A stretch of DNA of 64,000 bases, from contig NZ_AP024745.1 of NCBI RefSeq assembly GCF_019704555.1, forward strand, positions 3,418,501 to 3,482,500. The letters are read 5' to 3'. Numbering within the stretch: the first letter of the stretch is position 1; each line of letters starts with the position of its first letter. The notes under the pieces were generated by a model. It had not been told where the DNA came from. It was given only the letters and a program-made list of their open reading frames with translations, and did no database searches. Below, in pieces: positions 28,113 through 36,737 of this stretch. The stretch is from Actinoplanes sp. L3-i22 (GTDB taxonomy: Bacteria > Actinomycetota > Actinomycetes > Mycobacteriales > Micromonosporaceae). Both the position numbers and the translations under genes were made by a program.

Positions 28113-29351
28113 TCAACGCCCCTGGTCGCGGATCCAGGCGTCGATCAGGCCGCCGAAGTGGGCGAGGAACTTCTCGTGCTCGTGCACCGGGAACATCGCG
28201 CGGACCGTTTCGCGCAGCAGCGAGCGGAACTCTTCCGAGGTCACCCACGCGTAGACCACCTCGTCGACGTGCGCGAGATGCTTGTCGCAGAACTCGCGGT
28301 AGCGGTCGATGTCGAAATATCGGTCCGCAAGTTCCCGATAACCCGAAAGTCTTTCCTGGTACGACCGGTCCGGGTCGTCGGCGACCGCGAAATAGTCGGC
28401 CATGTCGGTGTCCAGGCGCATCCGCCGGCCGGTCACCACGCAGAACGTCGTCCACCGCAGCAGCGCCGTCATCGCCCACGGGAAGTAGTAGTGCAGCGAG
28501 GTCAGCGCCACGTCCGGGCACGCGTTCGCGTAGTCGATCGGGTAGACGTCGTCGCCGCGCACCAGCGACTCGCACGAGTTGAACTCCCACCGGAAGAACG
28601 CGTTCACCAGCCGGGAGATCGTCACCACCTCGTCGCCGGCCGGGTCCGAGAGGAAGTGGTGGTCGACCTCGTAGCGCGCGTGCATCGGCTGATCCGGGCG
28701 GAACCGCATCACCATCGTCTCCGGGCCGATCGTCAGCGACCGGGCGAACACGTCGTAGTCCTCGACCGACGCCTGCAGATGCATCAGGCGCTCGCCGGAC
28801 GCGTCGTACGCCGCATGCAGTTCGTCCGGGTTTCTGATCTTCGACACGCCGACCCAGGCGCCGCCGTCGTACGGCTTCATGTACAGCGGATACCCGATCG
28901 ACGCGGCCGTCGCCTCCAGGTCGAACGGCCGGTTGTAGCGGGCCGCCGTGTACGCCCAGCGGGAGTTGTCGAGCGGGTTCTTGAACGGCACCAGCACCGT
29001 CTCCGGCACCTTCAGCCCGAGCCGCATCATCGCGCAGTACGCCGCGTGCTTCTCCAGCGACTGGAACGTGAACGGGCTGTTCAGCAGGTACACGCCGTCC
29101 ATCAGGGCGATCTTCTTGAGCCACTCCCGGGGGTGGTAGTACCAGTACGCCAGCCGGTCGATGACCAGGTCGTGCTGCGGCCGGTAGCGCAGGTTGAACG
29201 GCTCGATGGTGACCCGCACCGACCGCGACCGATGCGAGCGGCCGTCCGGCCCGGTGACCGTGCCGAGCCGGCGCAGCAGCGACTCGTAGGCGCGTGGCCA
29301 GTCGTCCTCGGTGCCCAGCAGTAGTCCGATGGTGTGCTCGACGTCGGCCAC
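28113..29351 (-). CDS. ATP-grasp domain protein
   Basis: 412 aa. A central ATP-grasp fold is indicated by IGYPLYMKPYDGGAWVGVSK (the lysine-containing strand and glycine loop), MHLQASVEDYDVFARS and the C-terminal metal-ligand region EFNSCESLVRGDDVYPIDYANA (split here). ATP-grasp enzymes join a carboxylate to an amine or thiol through an acyl-phosphate; the substrate here is unknown. The ~100-residue C-terminal helical extension is not recognised. It lies 21 bases downstream of an esterase gene and is likely cotranscribed with it, so ligation and hydrolysis of the same compound is a possible theme. Confidence 0.8.
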   Translation of the reverse strand: MADVEHTIGLLLGTEDDWPRAYESLLRRLGTVTGPDGRSHRSRSVRVTIEPFNLRYRPQHDLVIDRLAYWYYHPREWLKKIALMDGVYLLNSPFTFQSLEKHAAYCAMMRLGLKVPETVLVPFKNPLDNSRWAYTAARYNRPFDLEATAASIGYPLYMKPYDGGAWVGVSKIRNPDELHAAYDASGERLMHLQASVEDYDVFARSLTIGPETMVMRFRPDQPMHARYEVDHHFLSDPAGDEVVTISRLVNAFFRWEFNSCESLVRGDDVYPIDYANACPDVALTSLHYYFPWAMTALLRWTTFCVVTGRRMRLDTDMADYFAVADDPDRSYQERLSGYRELADRYFDIDRYREFCDKHLAHVDEVVYAWVTSEEFRSLLRETVRAMFPVHEHEKFLAHFGGLIDAWIRDQGR

Positions 29352-29372
29352 GGTCGCCTCCCTGTCCCGTTG

Positions 29373-30053
29373 TCAGTCCCGCCATGCCCGGTTCAGCAGC
29401 GTCGTCAGGTGCGCGTTCAGCGCGGTGCGCCAGGTGTCCCAGTCGTGCCCGCCCGGGCCGACCTCGAAGGCGACCGGGTAGCCCTGCTCGCGCAGGGCCC
29501 GCGCCATGTCCCGGTTGTTCGGCAGGTTCTCCTCGGTGGCGCCGCAGGTCATCGTGATCGGCACGGCCGGGCCGCGCGGGGCGGTGCGGACCCGGCGGAC
29601 GTACCGGATGATCCGCGGCCAGCGCGCGAAGCCGGACTCCTGCCGGTCGTGCCGCGGCTGGAAGAAGCTGCCCGACTGCAGGAACAGGCCGGCGAACCCG
29701 GCCGGGTGCGAGCGCTGCGCGTGCAGCATCGCGAGCGCGCCGAGACTGACCCCGGCCCCGACGGCGCGCCGGGCGCCGAGCCGGGCCCGCAGCCGGGGCA
29801 GAATTTCCAGACCCAGGGCCTTCGCGTACGCCGGGCAGGCCGAATACCACTCGTCGCGGTGCTCCGCCGGGAGCAGGGCCAGGTGGTAGTCATTCGCCAG
29901 CGCGGCGTGCTCGGCGAGGCCCGCGTAGTCCGGACCGTCGTGGGCGATCACCAGCCGGTCGGTGTCCGGGCCCGGTGACCAGACGCGGGCCGTGATCGTC
30001 GCCCGGAGGGCGGGCAGCGGGAGGCGAATCCGTCGCCAGCGGCCCGCTCCCAT
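29373..30053 (-). CDS. Alpha/beta-hydrolase esterase (enterochelin esterase-like)
   Basis: 226 aa. The nucleophile elbow GVSLGAL (Ser near residue 103) and the late His in PGGHDWDTW near 205 form a serine-hydrolase triad with CGATEENLPNN carrying the likely acid. The fold corresponds to the PF00756 putative esterase family (enterochelin esterase, mycolyltransferase). No signal peptide. It precedes the ATP-grasp gene in the same direction. TAACGT lies six bases before the ATG at 30053, giving a leaderless start. Confidence 0.82.
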   Translation of the reverse strand: MGAGRWRRIRLPLPALRATITARVWSPGPDTDRLVIAHDGPDYAGLAEHAALANDYHLALLPAEHRDEWYSACPAYAKALGLEILPRLRARLGARRAVGAGVSLGALAMLHAQRSHPAGFAGLFLQSGSFFQPRHDRQESGFARWPRIIRYVRRVRTAPRGPAVPITMTCGATEENLPNNRDMARALREQGYPVAFEVGPGGHDWDTWRTALNAHLTTLLNRAWRD

Positions 30054-30065
30054 GAACGTACGTTA
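30054..30065 (-). promoter_or_regulatory. Leaderless-type -10 element for esterase/ATP-grasp pair
   Basis: TAACGT (minus strand, 30060-30065), six bases from the ATG at 30053. Confidence 0.5.
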
Positions 30066-30953
30066 ACGCCGCGCCGTGGTTTTCGCCGTGTTCTTCGGTC
30101 CGGTCCCGGCCGGGCCCTTCCGCGGGTCAGGTGCCGGGCCGCCGGGCCCGGGCTCGCCGCCGATCTCGGTGATCCGGGTGGTCACGTCCCGGACCAGGGC
30201 CGGGTCGCCGGTCGCGCCGGCCGCCGCCAGCAGCACCACCAGTGCCGCGGCGCTCCGCTCGGCCGGGCAGTCCGGCAGCAGGGCCGGCAGCCGGGCGGTC
30301 ATCAGCTCCACCGCGGCCCGCGGCCGGTTCCGGCGCCGGTGCAGGAAGCTCCCGCGCATGGTGGCCGCCTCCAGGGCGTTCTCCGGCGCCACCGCCCCGT
30401 GCCCGGCCACCTCGGCGGCGTGCCGGGTCAGCCGGTCCATCGCCTCGGTGTCGCCGCGCATCTCCGCCGCGTCCACCCGGTTCAGCACCGAGCGCAGGTA
30501 GTCGTCGACCCCCTCCGGCAGCACGCTCCGGAACAGCCGCTCGGCCGCCGCGAAGTACGTCTCCGCCTCGCCGAGCCGGACCCGCGCCCGGGCCCGATCC
30601 GGATCCGGGGCGGCGGCGCGGGCCAGCTCGACCTCGACCACGGCCAGGTTGTCGTAGGTGATCGCCCGCCCGACCGGGTCCCCGACCAGCGGCCCGACCT
30701 CCAGCGAGCGGACCAGGCAGCGCCGGGCCCGGTCGAAGTCCCGCTGCTGGTACGCGGTCAGCGCGAGGTTGTTGAGGATCGCCGAGTGGGTTCCCGGATC
30801 CGGGTCGCCCACCACGCCGAGCGCGGCCAGCGCCCGCTCGAAGTGGCCGGCCGCCTCGCCCGGCCGCCCGGCCCGGCGCAGCATCTCGCCACGTTCGTTC
30901 TCCGCGGCCGCGACGGCCCCGGCGGCGTGCACGCTCCGGTAGATCTCCGCCAC
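30063..30953 (-). CDS. Tetratricopeptide-repeat protein
   Basis: 296 aa. Residues about 15-150 contain TPR-like helix pairs (RAGRPGEAAGHFERALAALG, AYQQRDFDRARRCLVRSL, ETYFAAAERLFRSVL), a scaffold for protein contacts. The last 30 residues are a basic Pro/Lys/Thr-rich tail. GGAGG lies a few bases before the GTG at 30953. It ends nine bases upstream of the esterase gene, so it may head a three-gene unit (TPR, esterase, ATP-grasp), although the esterase also has its own promoter motif. Its function is unknown. Confidence 0.72.
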   Translation of the reverse strand: MAEIYRSVHAAGAVAAAENERGEMLRRAGRPGEAAGHFERALAALGVVGDPDPGTHSAILNNLALTAYQQRDFDRARRCLVRSLEVGPLVGDPVGRAITYDNLAVVEVELARAAAPDPDRARARVRLGEAETYFAAAERLFRSVLPEGVDDYLRSVLNRVDAAEMRGDTEAMDRLTRHAAEVAGHGAVAPENALEAATMRGSFLHRRRNRPRAAVELMTARLPALLPDCPAERSAAALVVLLAAAGATGDPALVRDVTTRITEIGGEPGPGGPAPDPRKGPAGTGPKNTAKTTARR

Positions 30954-31067
30954 CCGACCTCCACGGCTCCCGCTCCCACCTAGATCAAGTATAAAAGCGA
31001 CAAATGCGAAAAACGGCCCGGCGTGGCCGCGATGTCAGCCCCCTCCGGCGTGCGGATCACGACTGGC

Positions 31068-31079
31068 TAGGTTGGTGGG
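31068..31079 (+). promoter_or_regulatory. Leaderless-type -10 element for phytochrome kinase
   Basis: TAGGTT (31068-31073), six bases before the ATG at 31080. GGTGGG in between might also act as a ribosome site. Confidence 0.45.
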
Positions 31080-33275
31080 ATGAGCGAGGCGCCGGAGTGG
31101 CTGTCGGAACGGGCCGCGGCCGCCGAGCGGGAGACCGGGACCACCTTCGACCTGACCGCCTGCGTGCGGGAGCCGATCCACCGGCTCGGCGGGGTGCAGT
31201 CGTACGGCGCGCTGGTCGGCGTCCGGGCCGGGCGGATCGCGGTGGCCAGCGCGAACGCCGCCGCTCTCCTCGGCCGGGCGGGCCCCGGCGACGGGCTGGT
31301 CGGCGAGCCGATCGGGACGCTGCTCGACCCCGGGCAGATGGATCGGCTCGAGGCGCTGGCCGACGCGGACGCCGGGCAGACCGCGATGATGCCGGTGCGG
31401 CTGACCGGCAGCGATCAGCCGTTCGACGTGACCACGCACCGGGCCGACGGCCTGCTCGTGCTGGAGTTCGAGCCGGCCGCCGCCGGGGCGGGCGCCGCCG
31501 CCACCACGATGCTGGTGCGGCAGGCGCTGATGCGGATGCAGCGGGCGGCCACCGTGGCCGAGGCGACCGCGGCCGCGGTCCGTGAGATCAAGGCGATCAC
31601 CGGCTACGACCGGGTGGTCGCCTACCGGTTCGAGTCGATCGACGGCCCCGGCGAGGTGCTCGCCGAGGACGTGGTCGCCGACTGGGAGCCGTGGCAGGGC
31701 CTGTGGTTCCCGGCCACCGACATCCCGCCGCAGGCCCGCCGGCTCTACGAGCGCAACTGGATCCGGGTGATCGCGGACGTCGCCGACACCACCGCCCGGC
31801 TCGTCCCGGCGACCCTGCCGGAGACCGGCGAGCCGCTCGACCTGTCCCTGTCGGTGCTGCGCACGGTCTCCGAGTTCCACCTGGAGTACCTGCGCAACAT
31901 CGAGGTCACCTCGTCGATGTCGGTGTCGCTGCTCGCCGACGGCCGGCTCTGGGGCCTGATCGCCTGCCACGGCCGGGCCGCGAAGGCGCTCAGCCCGCAG
32001 GTCCGGGCCGCCTGCGAGTTCTTCGGGGTGGCGCTGTCGCTGCACCTGGCCGGGCTGCGGGAGCGCGACGAGGCGGCCGCCCGGGAACGGTCCCGGATCG
32101 CGATCGCCCGCCTGCTGGAGCGGATCTCGATCGACCTGGCCGCGGGCCCGTCGCCGGCCGGCCTGGAGCGGGTCGTCGAGTGCGATGCGGTGGCCGTCCG
32201 GTTCGCCGGGGTGGTGACGGTCGCCGGTGACCTCCCGGCCGGGGCGGTCGAGGAGCTGCTGGCCGGGGTGCCCGCCGGCGAGCTGTGGCACAGCGACCGG
32301 CTGGGTGGGGACGGGATCGCCGGGGCACTGGTGCTGCCGGTCGGCGGCGCCGGGGACTGCGTGGTCTGGTTGCGCCGCGAACGCACGGTGGCCCGGCGGT
32401 GGGCGGCCGACCCGCGTACCCCGGTGGTCCTCGGCCCGAACGGCCGCCGCCTGACGCCGCGCGGCTCCACCGCGGTCTTCCTCGCCACCGTGCGCGGCCG
32501 CAGCACCCCGTGGACCGTCACCGACCTGGCGATGGCCGCCGAGCTGGGCCGGTCGCTGACCGAGATCGCGCTGGCCCAGGCGCGCCGGCTGGCCGCCGTC
32601 AACATCGAGCTGACCCGCAGCAACGTGGACCTGAACGCGTTCGCGCACGCGGCCGCGCACGACCTGAAGGAGCCGCTGCGCGGGATCGCCAACTACGCCA
32701 CGTTCATCGCCGAGGACACCGCGGGACGGCTGGACGAGCTGACCGAGCGCCGGCTGGCGTCCATCCAGCGGCTGGCCGGGCGGATGGACGAGCTGCTCAA
32801 CGCGCTGCTCTACTACTCCCGGCTGGGTCGTACCGAGCTGCACCGGGAACGGATCGACCTGCGCGCCGCGGTGGACCGGGCGCTGGAGGTGGCCGGCCCG
32901 CGCCTGGCCGAGCAGGACGTCCTGGTCGAGCTGGCCGGCGACCCGGAGCCGCTGTCGGCCGACCCGGTCCTGTTCGACGAGATCCTGGTGAACCTGCTGG
33001 TCAACGCGGCCAAGTACGCGCGCGAGGACGGCCCCCGCCGGGTGGTGATCGGCTCCGAGGGGCCGGCCCTGTTCGTCCGGGACAACGGCATCGGCATGCC
33101 GGACCACCTGCGGGAGCAGGCGTTCGAGCTGTTCCGGCGGCTGCACCCGGGCGCGGACGGCTCGGGCGCCGGGCTGGCCATCGTGCGCCGGATCGTGGAG
33201 CGGCACGGCGGTCAGGTCTGGGCGGCGGAGTCCCCGGGCGGCGGCACCACGATGTGGGCGACGTTCCCCCAGTAG
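31080..33275 (+). CDS. Bacteriophytochrome histidine kinase
   Basis: 731 aa: PAS-GAF-PHY photosensory core plus HisKA and HATPase domains. Cys28 (ACVREPIH) is at the biliverdin-attachment position of bacteriophytochromes. The GAF domain has PATDIPPQAR with the DIP motif near 222 and HLEYLRNIEVTSSMSVSL. The PHY tongue has PRGSTAVF in place of the usual PRxSF. The kinase H-box is His527 (AHDLKEPLRG); NAAKYA and DNGIGMPD and GAGLAIVRRI form the ATP site. It should sense red/far-red light. Its partner is most likely the convergent response regulator, whose 3' end overlaps it by 64 bases. Confidence 0.93.
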   Translation: MSEAPEWLSERAAAAERETGTTFDLTACVREPIHRLGGVQSYGALVGVRAGRIAVASANAAALLGRAGPGDGLVGEPIGTLLDPGQMDRLEALADADAGQTAMMPVRLTGSDQPFDVTTHRADGLLVLEFEPAAAGAGAAATTMLVRQALMRMQRAATVAEATAAAVREIKAITGYDRVVAYRFESIDGPGEVLAEDVVADWEPWQGLWFPATDIPPQARRLYERNWIRVIADVADTTARLVPATLPETGEPLDLSLSVLRTVSEFHLEYLRNIEVTSSMSVSLLADGRLWGLIACHGRAAKALSPQVRAACEFFGVALSLHLAGLRERDEAAARERSRIAIARLLERISIDLAAGPSPAGLERVVECDAVAVRFAGVVTVAGDLPAGAVEELLAGVPAGELWHSDRLGGDGIAGALVLPVGGAGDCVVWLRRERTVARRWAADPRTPVVLGPNGRRLTPRGSTAVFLATVRGRSTPWTVTDLAMAAELGRSLTEIALAQARRLAAVNIELTRSNVDLNAFAHAAAHDLKEPLRGIANYATFIAEDTAGRLDELTERRLASIQRLAGRMDELLNALLYYSRLGRTELHRERIDLRAAVDRALEVAGPRLAEQDVLVELAGDPEPLSADPVLFDEILVNLLVNAAKYAREDGPRRVVIGSEGPALFVRDNGIGMPDHLREQAFELFRRLHPGADGSGAGLAIVRRIVERHGGQVWAAESPGGGTTMWATFPQ

Positions 33276-33652
33276 TCCAGCGTCTGCCGCAGCACGGTCT
33301 GGAACAGCGCGAAGTTGACCGGCTTGTAGATGTAGCTGTCCGCCCCGGCGGCGAAGCAGGCGTCCGCCTCGGCCTGGTCCTCGGACGAGGTGAACACGAC
33401 GATTCGGAGCGCGTTCCAGGCCGGGTCGGCGCGCACCTGCCGGAGCACCGCCAGCCCGCCCTCGCCCGGCATGTTCAGGTCGAGCAGCATCAGCCAGGGT
33501 GGGACGGCGCCGGCCGCGGCCAGCCGGGGCAGCACCTCGCCGCCGGAGCGCAGGAACTCCAGCCGCGCGCCGGGGTGGGAGCGGCTGATCGCGCGTTCGA
33601 TCGCCTCCACGTCCTCCGCCGAGTCCTCGACGACCAGGATGGCTGCGGTCAC
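33212..33652 (-). CDS. Single-domain response regulator (Rcp1-like)
   Basis: 146 aa from the GTG at 33652, which overlaps the upstream phosphatase stop (GTGA). It is a receiver domain only: acidic pair EDS near 9, phospho-acceptor Asp58 (LLDLNMPG), Thr/Ser of VVFTSSED and Lys in YIYKPVNF. The closest type is the phytochrome-partner regulators with an extended loop (Rcp1, CheY-like). No output domain, so it acts by protein contact. Being coupled to a SpoIIE-type phosphatase and antisense-overlapping a phytochrome kinase, it probably relays light input between them. Confidence 0.92.
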   Translation of the reverse strand: MTAAILVVEDSAEDVEAIERAISRSHPGARLEFLRSGGEVLPRLAAAGAVPPWLMLLDLNMPGEGGLAVLRQVRADPAWNALRIVVFTSSEDQAEADACFAAGADSYIYKPVNFALFQTVLRQTLDYWGNVAHIVVPPPGDSAAQT

Positions 33653-35277
33653 GGTGAAACCCCGATCGCTAGTACGGCGATGTCGTCGGCCCCGGTCACG
33701 CCGAACCCGGCCGCGGCCGTGCTCAGCTCGCGGACCAGCCGCTCCGGTGGCACGTCCCGGAGCTGTGCGAGCACCTGCGGCAGCGCGGCGTCCTCGAACA
33801 TCCGGCCCTCGGCGTCCCGGCTCTCGGTCAGCCCGTCGGTGTACATGATCAGCGTGTCGCCGGGGCCGAGCCGCAGCCGGGACCGGCCGACCCGCAGCCG
33901 CGGCAGGACCCCGATCGGGGTGCCGCCGCCCCGGCCGCGCTCCGCGGGCGCGCCGCGCCGCAGGATCAGTGGCACCGGGTGCCCGCACGACATCCACTGC
34001 ACGGTGAACCCGTCGCCGTCCGGCCGGAACAGGGCGATCCCGGCGGTCAGGAACCGCCACGAGTCCTCCCGGCGCAACGACGTGTTGAGCCGGCCGAGCG
34101 CCCGGGCCGGGGACAGCCCCTCCTGCAGCAGCGCGCCGAGCGTGTGCCGGGCCATCCCGGTCAGCGCGGCCGCGTCCACGCCGCGCCCGCAGACGTCGCC
34201 GATCAGGGCGCCGACCACGCCGTCGCCGCGTACCACCACGTCGTAGAAGTCGCCGCCGACCTCCACCACCCGGTCGCCGACCGTGTAGGAGGCGGCGAAC
34301 TCCAGCCCGGGCACCGCCGGCAGCCGGCGCGGCAGCAGGTGCTGCTGCATCGCGACCACCTCGCGGCGCCGCTGCTCGTAGAGCTCGCCGTTGTCCAGCG
34401 CGAGCGCGGCCCGGTGGGCCAGGTCGCGCAGGAAGTGCGCGGGCGGCACGTCACCGGGGTTCCGGTCGAACATGAAGATCAACACCCCGGAGGTACGACC
34501 CCGGGCCCGCAACACCTGCACGTCGACGAACCGGGCGCCGGGGACGGCGGTCTCGGCCCGCAGGCCCGGCCGCCCGGCCACCGCGTCGGCGGCCAGCGCC
34601 GCCAGCCGCCCGGCCACCGCCTCGTCGGCGAGCAGCGCGGACAGCCGCCGCATGTCGATGTGCACCCAGCTGCGCAGGTCCAGCCGGTCGTCGTCGGCGA
34701 GGTAGACCAGACAGCCCTCGGCGATCGCCGGCACCGCCATCCGGGCCACCCGGCGCATCGTCTGCGCCCGGTCCAGCACCGCGTCCATCTGCAGCGACGC
34801 CTCGGCGAGCAGCGCGTCCCGGGTCTGCTGGGCCTGCTCGGCGCGGTGCGCGGCGAGCCGCCGGACCGCCTCCCGGGTGACGTCGGCGACCTGGTCCAGG
34901 CAGACCTGGGCGCGCCGCGGGTCACCGGTCCCGTCGAGCAGCACCATCATCGTCCCGCCGACGTCGCCGGCGCCGTCGAACCGGGTGACCACGACGTGCC
35001 GTACGCCGTGCTCCTCGAGCCAGTCGTGCTTGTCGTCGCCGGCCGCGCAGGCCAGCGCGACCGGCCGGGCGTCGCCCTCCAGGGGCAGGCCGGCCGAGCG
35101 GTAGACGGTGATCGCCGCCCCGGTGGTGTGCCGCAGGCCCCACACGCCGACCGCGCCCGGCACGTCCAGCAGCGGCGGCAGGACCAGGCCGGCCAGGTCC
35201 TCCCGGGATCCGATGGTGGCGACGCAGGCCCAGAGGCGGTGGATGGTCGCCGCCCAGTCGGGTTGCTCCGTAGTCAC
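33649..35277 (-). CDS. SpoIIE/RsbU-type PP2C phosphatase with GAF domains
   Basis: 542 aa from the GTG at 35277. Two sensory regions precede the phosphatase: about 15-150 and a GAF-like domain at about 170-325 that ends in LAHRAALALDNGELYEQ. The C-terminal SpoIIE domain (about 340-542) has the linker MQQHLLPRRLP, metal-binding VGGDFYDVV, IGDVCGRGVDAAAL and the final TGADDIAVLAIG. Such enzymes dephosphorylate STAS anti-sigma antagonists; two STAS proteins exist in this window (22570, 57022). It is translationally coupled to the response regulator. The open frame upstream to 35505 is rejected because TACAGT lies eight bases before the GTG. Confidence 0.9.
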   Translation of the reverse strand: MTTEQPDWAATIHRLWACVATIGSREDLAGLVLPPLLDVPGAVGVWGLRHTTGAAITVYRSAGLPLEGDARPVALACAAGDDKHDWLEEHGVRHVVVTRFDGAGDVGGTMMVLLDGTGDPRRAQVCLDQVADVTREAVRRLAAHRAEQAQQTRDALLAEASLQMDAVLDRAQTMRRVARMAVPAIAEGCLVYLADDDRLDLRSWVHIDMRRLSALLADEAVAGRLAALAADAVAGRPGLRAETAVPGARFVDVQVLRARGRTSGVLIFMFDRNPGDVPPAHFLRDLAHRAALALDNGELYEQRRREVVAMQQHLLPRRLPAVPGLEFAASYTVGDRVVEVGGDFYDVVVRGDGVVGALIGDVCGRGVDAAALTGMARHTLGALLQEGLSPARALGRLNTSLRREDSWRFLTAGIALFRPDGDGFTVQWMSCGHPVPLILRRGAPAERGRGGGTPIGVLPRLRVGRSRLRLGPGDTLIMYTDGLTESRDAEGRMFEDAALPQVLAQLRDVPPERLVRELSTAAAGFGVTGADDIAVLAIGVSP

Positions 35278-35310
35278 GGGTGGCGACTGTACAGGCCTAT
35301 CGTGGGGCGC
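35278..35310. promoter_or_regulatory. 33-bp divergent promoter with two leaderless -10 elements
   Basis: TACAGT on the minus strand (35286-35291) is eight bases before the phosphatase GTG at 35277. TATCGT on the plus strand (35298-35303) is seven bases before the DUF5990 ATG at 35311. Only 6 bp separate the two -10 elements, so each -35 region lies over or beyond the other gene's start. Confidence 0.55.
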
Positions 35311-35739
35311 ATGCGGATCCGGATCGAGGGGCGGGATCTTCCGCAGTCCTCGGAGCTGCGGCTGAACAACGTGCACGTCGGGATGCAGCGCAGGGCCGAG
35401 GTGGTCGGCCGGGTCCCGGTGACCGAGCCGGCCGCGACCTGGGAGCTGGAGGTCGCCGCCCGCGAGGTCGACGGCCTGCTCGACGTGGGCGGCCCGTGGG
35501 TGCACGGCCGGCCCGGCGCCCGGTTCCTCTACCTGAACTGGGGCGCGGTGACCGGCGACGTCTTCGCCGGGTTCCGCCGGGCCAAGCTGATGTTCGGCGA
35601 CGTCCCCGGCCCGCTGCTGCGCGCGGCCGTCGAGGATCCGGACGTCGTCCTGGTCGGCCGGCTCGGCCTGACCGACGAGGTGGGCGGCCCGCGCTGCGCG
35701 CGCGTCCGCCCACCGGTGATCAGCTGGTCGCTGGAATGA
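35311..35739 (+). CDS. DUF5990 family protein
   Basis: 142 aa. It begins MRIRIEGRDLP and continues LNNVHVGMQRR, VDGLLDVGGPWVHGRPGARF and LYLNWG, matching the DUF5990 family of small beta-rich actinobacterial proteins with no known function. It is divergent from the phosphatase gene through a 33-bp shared promoter and overlaps the convergent oxidoreductase gene by 20 bases. Confidence 0.8.
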   Translation: MRIRIEGRDLPQSSELRLNNVHVGMQRRAEVVGRVPVTEPAATWELEVAAREVDGLLDVGGPWVHGRPGARFLYLNWGAVTGDVFAGFRRAKLMFGDVPGPLLRAAVEDPDVVLVGRLGLTDEVGGPRCARVRPPVISWSLE

Positions 35740-36709
35740 CCCCGACGACCTTGCCGCTGACCCGGTTCGCCTCGATGTCGCGGTGCGCCTCGGGGATCAG
35801 ATCCAGGGGGTACGTCGTGACCGGCCCCAGCGAGAGCGACCCGTCGGCGAGCCGGTCCAGCACGCTCTGCAGCACCGCGGCCGGCAGGTTCGCGGCGTCC
35901 CCGCTGTAGGACGTGAGCCGCACCCCGGTCGGCAGGTACGCGATCGGGTAGAAGTCCTTGACGATCCACTCGTCGGCGAGCATCCCGGCGAAGCAGACCG
36001 TGCCGTGCACCCGGGTCGCGGCCAGCGTGTCCGGCAGCGTGGTGGTGCCGACCAGCTCCAGCGCCGCGTCCACGCCCGCCGGGACGAGCTCGCGGACCCG
36101 GGCGGCCACGTCGCCGTCGTCCAGGACCGGGTGGTCGACGCCGTGCGCGGCCAGCTCGGCGAGGCGCTCCGGGCGGCGGGTGGTGGCCAGGACGGTGGCG
36201 CCCAGGTCCCGGGCGAGCGCGGCGGTCGCGTAGCCGAGCGCGGACGTGCCGCCGCGGATCAGCAGGGTCTGACCGGCCCGCAGGTCCAGCCCGGTGGTCA
36301 GCGAGCCGTACGCGGTCTGCAGGGTCTCCGGGACCGCGCCGAGCACGTCCCACGGCAGGTCCGAGCGGAACGGGATGACCTGCGAGCGGGGGACCACCAC
36401 GTATTCCGCGTAACCGCCGTCGAAGGCCCGGCCCATGCCGCCCATCATCGCCGCGACCTGCTGCCCGGGGGCCAGGACGCCGTCCGGGTCGAGGTCGAGC
36501 ACGCCGGTGGCCTCGATGCCGGGGACGATCGGGAAGTGGGCGTTCTCCGCGTAGCCGAGCCGGAGGTGCAGCTCGGAGCGGTTGAGACCGAAGGCGCGCA
36601 CCTGGATCCGTACCCAATCGGGTTGGGGGTCGGGTTTTTGCCAGGCACGGACCTGGAGGTTGTCGGCGGGCCCGGCACCGGAGAGCACGATCGCTCGCAT
36701 CGTCGTCAT
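35720..36709 (-). CDS. Zinc-independent MDR quinone oxidoreductase
   Basis: 329 aa. Medium-chain dehydrogenase/reductase fold: N-terminal GroES-like domain (GLNRSELHLRLG, PGIEATGVL) and Rossmann domain with GGTSALGYATAALARDLG near residue 152, then ATTRRPERL for NADP(H) binding. The Cys/His zinc ligands of true alcohol dehydrogenases are missing, which fits the quinone oxidoreductase (QOR, zeta-crystallin) group. It would reduce a quinone or enone with NADPH. TAGTTT lies eight bases before the ATG at 36709. Confidence 0.88.
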   Translation of the reverse strand: MTTMRAIVLSGAGPADNLQVRAWQKPDPQPDWVRIQVRAFGLNRSELHLRLGYAENAHFPIVPGIEATGVLDLDPDGVLAPGQQVAAMMGGMGRAFDGGYAEYVVVPRSQVIPFRSDLPWDVLGAVPETLQTAYGSLTTGLDLRAGQTLLIRGGTSALGYATAALARDLGATVLATTRRPERLAELAAHGVDHPVLDDGDVAARVRELVPAGVDAALELVGTTTLPDTLAATRVHGTVCFAGMLADEWIVKDFYPIAYLPTGVRLTSYSGDAANLPAAVLQSVLDRLADGSLSLGPVTTYPLDLIPEAHRDIEANRVSGKVVGVIPATS

Positions 36710-36723
36710 GCCCGGGAAAACTA
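36710..36723 (-). promoter_or_regulatory. Leaderless-type -10 element for MDR oxidoreductase
   Basis: TAGTTT (minus strand, 36718-36723), eight bases from the ATG at 36709. Confidence 0.5.
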
Positions 36724-36737
36724 CATGCCTGGGAAGA

